Shown here one piece after another: positions 61,604 to 64,000 of a DNA stretch of 64,000 nt. The position numbers and the translations under genes were made by a program. The stretch covers positions 1 through 64,000 of the forward strand of contig JAISCT010000019.1 in assembly GCA_031265355.1 (NCBI GenBank). The letters are read 5' to 3'. Under the pieces are notes generated by a model. That model did not search any database. It saw only the letters and a program-made list of their open reading frames with translations, and was not told the origin of the DNA. The stretch's first letter is position 1; the number at the start of each line of letters is the position of its first letter. Source of the stretch: Oscillospiraceae bacterium (lineage in GTDB: Bacteria; Bacillota; Clostridia; Oscillospirales; UBA929).

Positions 61604-62680
61604 TTGCTTTTGGTTGTTGTATCGGTTCTGCTGCTCATTTTGATCTTGGGCGTTTTGATCACGGTCCATGAGTTCGGCCACTTCATCACGGCCAAACTCT
61701 CCGGCATCCGCGTCCACGAGTTCGCCATCGGTATGGGTCCGAAGCTGTGGAAGAAGCAAAAGGGTGAGACGCTTTATTCCCTGCGCGCTTTCCCCATCGG
61801 GGGGTTCTGCGCGCTGGCGGAGGACGAGGAACCCGACCCGAACGACCTGCGCGCCTTTCCAAACGCCAAGCGCCACCGGCGCGCGCTCGTGCTGGCGGCC
61901 GGTTCTCTGATGAACTTTCTGGCCGGGCTTCTCCTGCTGGTCATCATCAATCTGCCGGCGGCGCAGTACGCGGACACGAAACTCGCCGGCACGATGCCCG
62001 GCTTTGCCTTCGCGGGGGAGGACGGCTTTCTGCCCGGCGATCGCATTGTGAACATCAACGGCCACGCCATCTATGTGAGCGCGGACATCCACTTTTTCCT
62101 GTCGCTGGGCGCGGGGGAACCCTTCGACATCACGCTGACGCGGGACGGTCGGCGGCTGACGCTCCGGGATCTGCCGCTGACGCGGTCCATCCCCGACGAA
62201 AGCGGCACCTTGCGCTACGGTTTTTATTTTGAGCCGCTCCCCGCCACACTGGGCGTCAAGCTCCAGCAGGCCTGGTACGGCGCGGTGGACAACGTGCGTC
62301 TGGTCTGGGTGAGCCTCGGGGATCTCATCGGCGGCCGGGCACGCGTCGACGACCTGATGGGCCCCGTAGGCATGGGCGGTGTCGTCAACGACATCGTACA
62401 GGACGAGACGGCCACGGTGGGCGTGAAGACGATGGGTCTGCTGAATCTCGCGGCTTTCCTCGCTATCAATCTGGCAACGATGAATCTGCTGCCGCTGCCG
62501 GCGCTGGACGGCGGGCGGCTGTTCTTCCTCGTCATCGACGCCCTTTTGGCCCTGACGCGGCGCAAATCCCTCAACCCAAAGTACGAGGGTTATATTCACG
62601 CCGCCGGCATGATCCTCTTCTTCGGTCTGATGATCTTTGTATTTTTCAACGACATCCTGCGCCTGTTCGGCTGGAAATGA
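61604..62680 (+). CDS. rseP: Site-2 intramembrane zinc protease RseP/RasP
   Basis: 358 residues: zinc motif H22-E-F-G-H26 in the first transmembrane helix, a PDZ domain near 115-185 (FLPGDRIVNINGH), and the third ligand motif NLLPLPALDGG. It cleaves membrane-bound regulators such as anti-sigma factors. The start is taken as TTG at 61604, eight bases after AAAGGAG. The ATG at 61597 is out of frame and no in-frame ATG exists nearby. Confidence 0.93.
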   Translation: MLLVVVSVLLLILILGVLITVHEFGHFITAKLSGIRVHEFAIGMGPKLWKKQKGETLYSLRAFPIGGFCALAEDEEPDPNDLRAFPNAKRHRRALVLAAGSLMNFLAGLLLLVIINLPAAQYADTKLAGTMPGFAFAGEDGFLPGDRIVNINGHAIYVSADIHFFLSLGAGEPFDITLTRDGRRLTLRDLPLTRSIPDESGTLRYGFYFEPLPATLGVKLQQAWYGAVDNVRLVWVSLGDLIGGRARVDDLMGPVGMGGVVNDIVQDETATVGVKTMGLLNLAAFLAINLATMNLLPLPALDGGRLFFLVIDALLALTRRKSLNPKYEGYIHAAGMILFFGLMIFVFFNDILRLFGWK

Positions 62681-62696
62681 GAGGTCAGGCTCTGTT

Positions 62697-63749
62697 ATGA
62701 CAACGCGGGCGCATACGAGGCCCATCCGTGTCGGCGGCGTCACCATCGGAGGCGGCGCCGATATTTCCGTGCAGTCGATGACAAACACCGATCCACACGA
62801 CGCGCCGGCTACCTTGGCGCAGATCGAATGTCTGCGCGCGGCCGGCTGCCACATTGTGCGGGTGGCCGTACCGGACAGGGCGGCTGTCCCCGCGCTGGCT
62901 GCGGTCTGCGCGGCCTCGCCGCTGCCGGTGGTGGCCGATATCCACTTCGACTACCGGTTGGCGTTGGATGCGGTGGCGGCGGGCGCCGCAAAGATCCGCT
63001 TAAACCCCGGCAACATCGGCGCGCCGGAGCGGGTGCGCGCCGTGGCGGACGCTTGCCGGCGGGTCGGCGTGCCCATTCGCGTGGGCGTCAACGGCGGCAG
63101 TCTGCCCGGCCATCTGCTGGCACAGTACGGCGGTGTGACGCCCGAGGCGCTGGTCGAGGCTGCGCTTGACCAGGTAGCCCTGCTGCACCGGTTTGACTTT
63201 GAAGACATTTGCGTGGCTCTCAAGGCCTCCGACGCCCCGACGACCGTCGCCGCCTGCCGTCTGATGGCCCGACGCACCCGGCTGCCCCTGCACCTTGGCG
63301 TCACCGAGGCGGGCACGCGGATGCGCGGCGTCGTCACCTCGGCCGTGGGCCTCGGCGCGTTGCTGCTGGACGGTCTGGGTAACACACTGCGCGTCTCTCT
63401 GACCGCCGATCCGACGGAGGAGGTCGCCGCGGGGTTTGCCATCCTGCGGGCAGCCGGGCTGTATCGACGCGGTGCGGACGTGATCGCCTGCCCCACCTGC
63501 GGGCGCTGCCGCATCGACGTCATCCGGCTAGCCGCCGAGGCGGAACGGCGGTTGGCCCACCTGACGCGTCCTATGACTGTGGCCGTGATGGGCTGCGCCG
63601 TCAACGGCCCCGGCGAGGCGCGCCAGGCCGACGTTGGGATCGCCGGCGGCGACGGCGTGGGGCTGCTCTTTTGCCGCGGGGAGATCGTCGGCCGCGCCTC
63701 CCAGGACAAACTTCTGGACGCTCTCTGCGACCTCGCCGAGCATCTGTAG
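62697..63749 (+). CDS. ispG: 4-hydroxy-3-methylbut-2-en-1-yl diphosphate synthase
   Basis: A 350-residue MEP-pathway Fe-S enzyme: VQSMTNTDP, ADIHFDYRLAL, KIRLNPGNIG, GVNGGSL, and HLGVTEAG. The 4Fe-4S cysteines are in ACPTCGRC and MGCAVNGPGE. ATG at 62697; ribosome site GAGAGG is somewhat distant. Same operon as dxr, rseP and polC. Confidence 0.96.
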   Translation: MTTRAHTRPIRVGGVTIGGGADISVQSMTNTDPHDAPATLAQIECLRAAGCHIVRVAVPDRAAVPALAAVCAASPLPVVADIHFDYRLALDAVAAGAAKIRLNPGNIGAPERVRAVADACRRVGVPIRVGVNGGSLPGHLLAQYGGVTPEALVEAALDQVALLHRFDFEDICVALKASDAPTTVAACRLMARRTRLPLHLGVTEAGTRMRGVVTSAVGLGALLLDGLGNTLRVSLTADPTEEVAAGFAILRAAGLYRRGADVIACPTCGRCRIDVIRLAAEAERRLAHLTRPMTVAVMGCAVNGPGEARQADVGIAGGDGVGLLFCRGEIVGRASQDKLLDALCDLAEHL

Positions 63750-63784
63750 AAACGGAGAAACAGGAATTTTCGGAGGTTGCCCAT

Positions 63785-64000
63785 ATGAACGCCCTGTCAC
63801 GTTTTCAGGATTTGTTTTCCGACTGCCCCACCGAGGACGGCGATCACGCCGCGGTGGCGTCTCTGCTTGTCCGCGACGCCGTCTTTTTCCGCGGTCGCCA
63901 GGTGATGGACATCACGCTCTCCGACCCGGAGACGCGGGCCGACGACGCGCTGCTCCTGCGGCTCGAACGGCGGTTGTCGTCTCACTACGGCCTGCGACAC
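63785..64000 (+). CDS. polC: DNA polymerase III PolC, N-terminal fragment (cut by the window edge)
   Basis: 72 residues, beginning MNALSRFQDLFSDCP, are visible and open to the edge. CGGAGGTTGCCCAT precedes the ATG. The fragment alone is hard to classify. Its position directly after ispG in a dxr-rseP-ispG operon is the standard place of polC in Firmicutes, and the strand-like ALLLRLERRL pattern fits the PolC N-terminal domain. The assignment rests mainly on context. Confidence 0.65.
   Translation, partial: MNALSRFQDLFSDCPTEDGDHAAVASLLVRDAVFFRGRQVMDITLSDPETRADDALLLRLERRLSSHYGLRH

Overview
The window comes from a GC-rich, endospore-forming member of the Clostridia. The evidence is the sporulation genes (spoVAD, spoVAE, a ymxH-type gene, a sigG homologue, two sigma-G-like promoters), a Gram-positive type gene order at the right end (pyrH-frr-uppS-cdsA-dxr-rseP-ispG-polC), TTGACA/TATAAT promoters, AGGAGG ribosome binding sites and lipobox proteins. 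Species cannot be named from the sequence. No rRNA, tRNA or CRISPR array was found.

Layout. 1-5.3 kb: edge-cut BlaI/MecI-type repressor, secreted VanW/G5 protein, an ATPase_2/DUF234 ATPase with a tandem-palindrome operator, and a HEPN-MNT pair. 5.3-7.9 kb: metal-efflux P1B ATPase with its ArsR repressor. 8.1-10.5 kb: MarR regulator and an ABC-2 exporter. 10.5-16.4 kb: VTC-domain / DUF4956 / carbohydrate-binding lipoprotein operon, then a two-component system. 16.5-22.9 kb: prfB, pgeF, a solute-binding lipoprotein and a transglutaminase membrane protein. 23.2-23.8 kb: AbrB-RelE type toxin-antitoxin pair. 23.9-33.1 kb: two giant secreted glycoside hydrolases (GH127-like and GH27) sharing a duplicated 200-bp leader. 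33.4-36.3 kb: a two-gene nitrogenase-component-1-like operon. 36.3-38 kb: an AT-rich GT-C type membrane glycosyltransferase gene carrying a 32-bp perfect palindrome. 38.2-40.9 kb: cheA-cheW. 41-46 kb: DUF3810 protein, rplM-rpsI, recQ, a small zincin. 46.3-50 kb: asymmetric heterodimeric ABC exporter. 50-57.3 kb: DUF4846 lipoprotein, spoVAE/spoVAD, DnaQ-type exonuclease, ackA, tmcAL, ymxH, sigG. 57.5-64 kb: the pyrH to polC housekeeping operon, cut by the right edge.

How it fits together. The hydrolases look built for scavenging plant polysaccharide side chains (arabinofuranosyl and alpha-galactosyl groups), with CheA/CheW taxis and acetate kinase fermentation as the matching lifestyle. The most unusual item is the orphan D/K pair. 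Both subunits keep all three P-cluster-type cysteines, and the D-like subunit also keeps a cysteine at the cofactor-ligand position. It lacks the cofactor histidine, and no Fe protein (H), B, E or N gene lies in the window. This points to a nitrogenase-fold reductase of unknown substrate. Other structure worth attention: a rhodanese domain fused to the C-terminus of a secreted alpha-galactosidase; a 75-bp double-hairpin repeat in three intergenic copies; a sigG whose recognition helix is replaced by unrelated sequence; and a duplicated 3' end of spoVAD.
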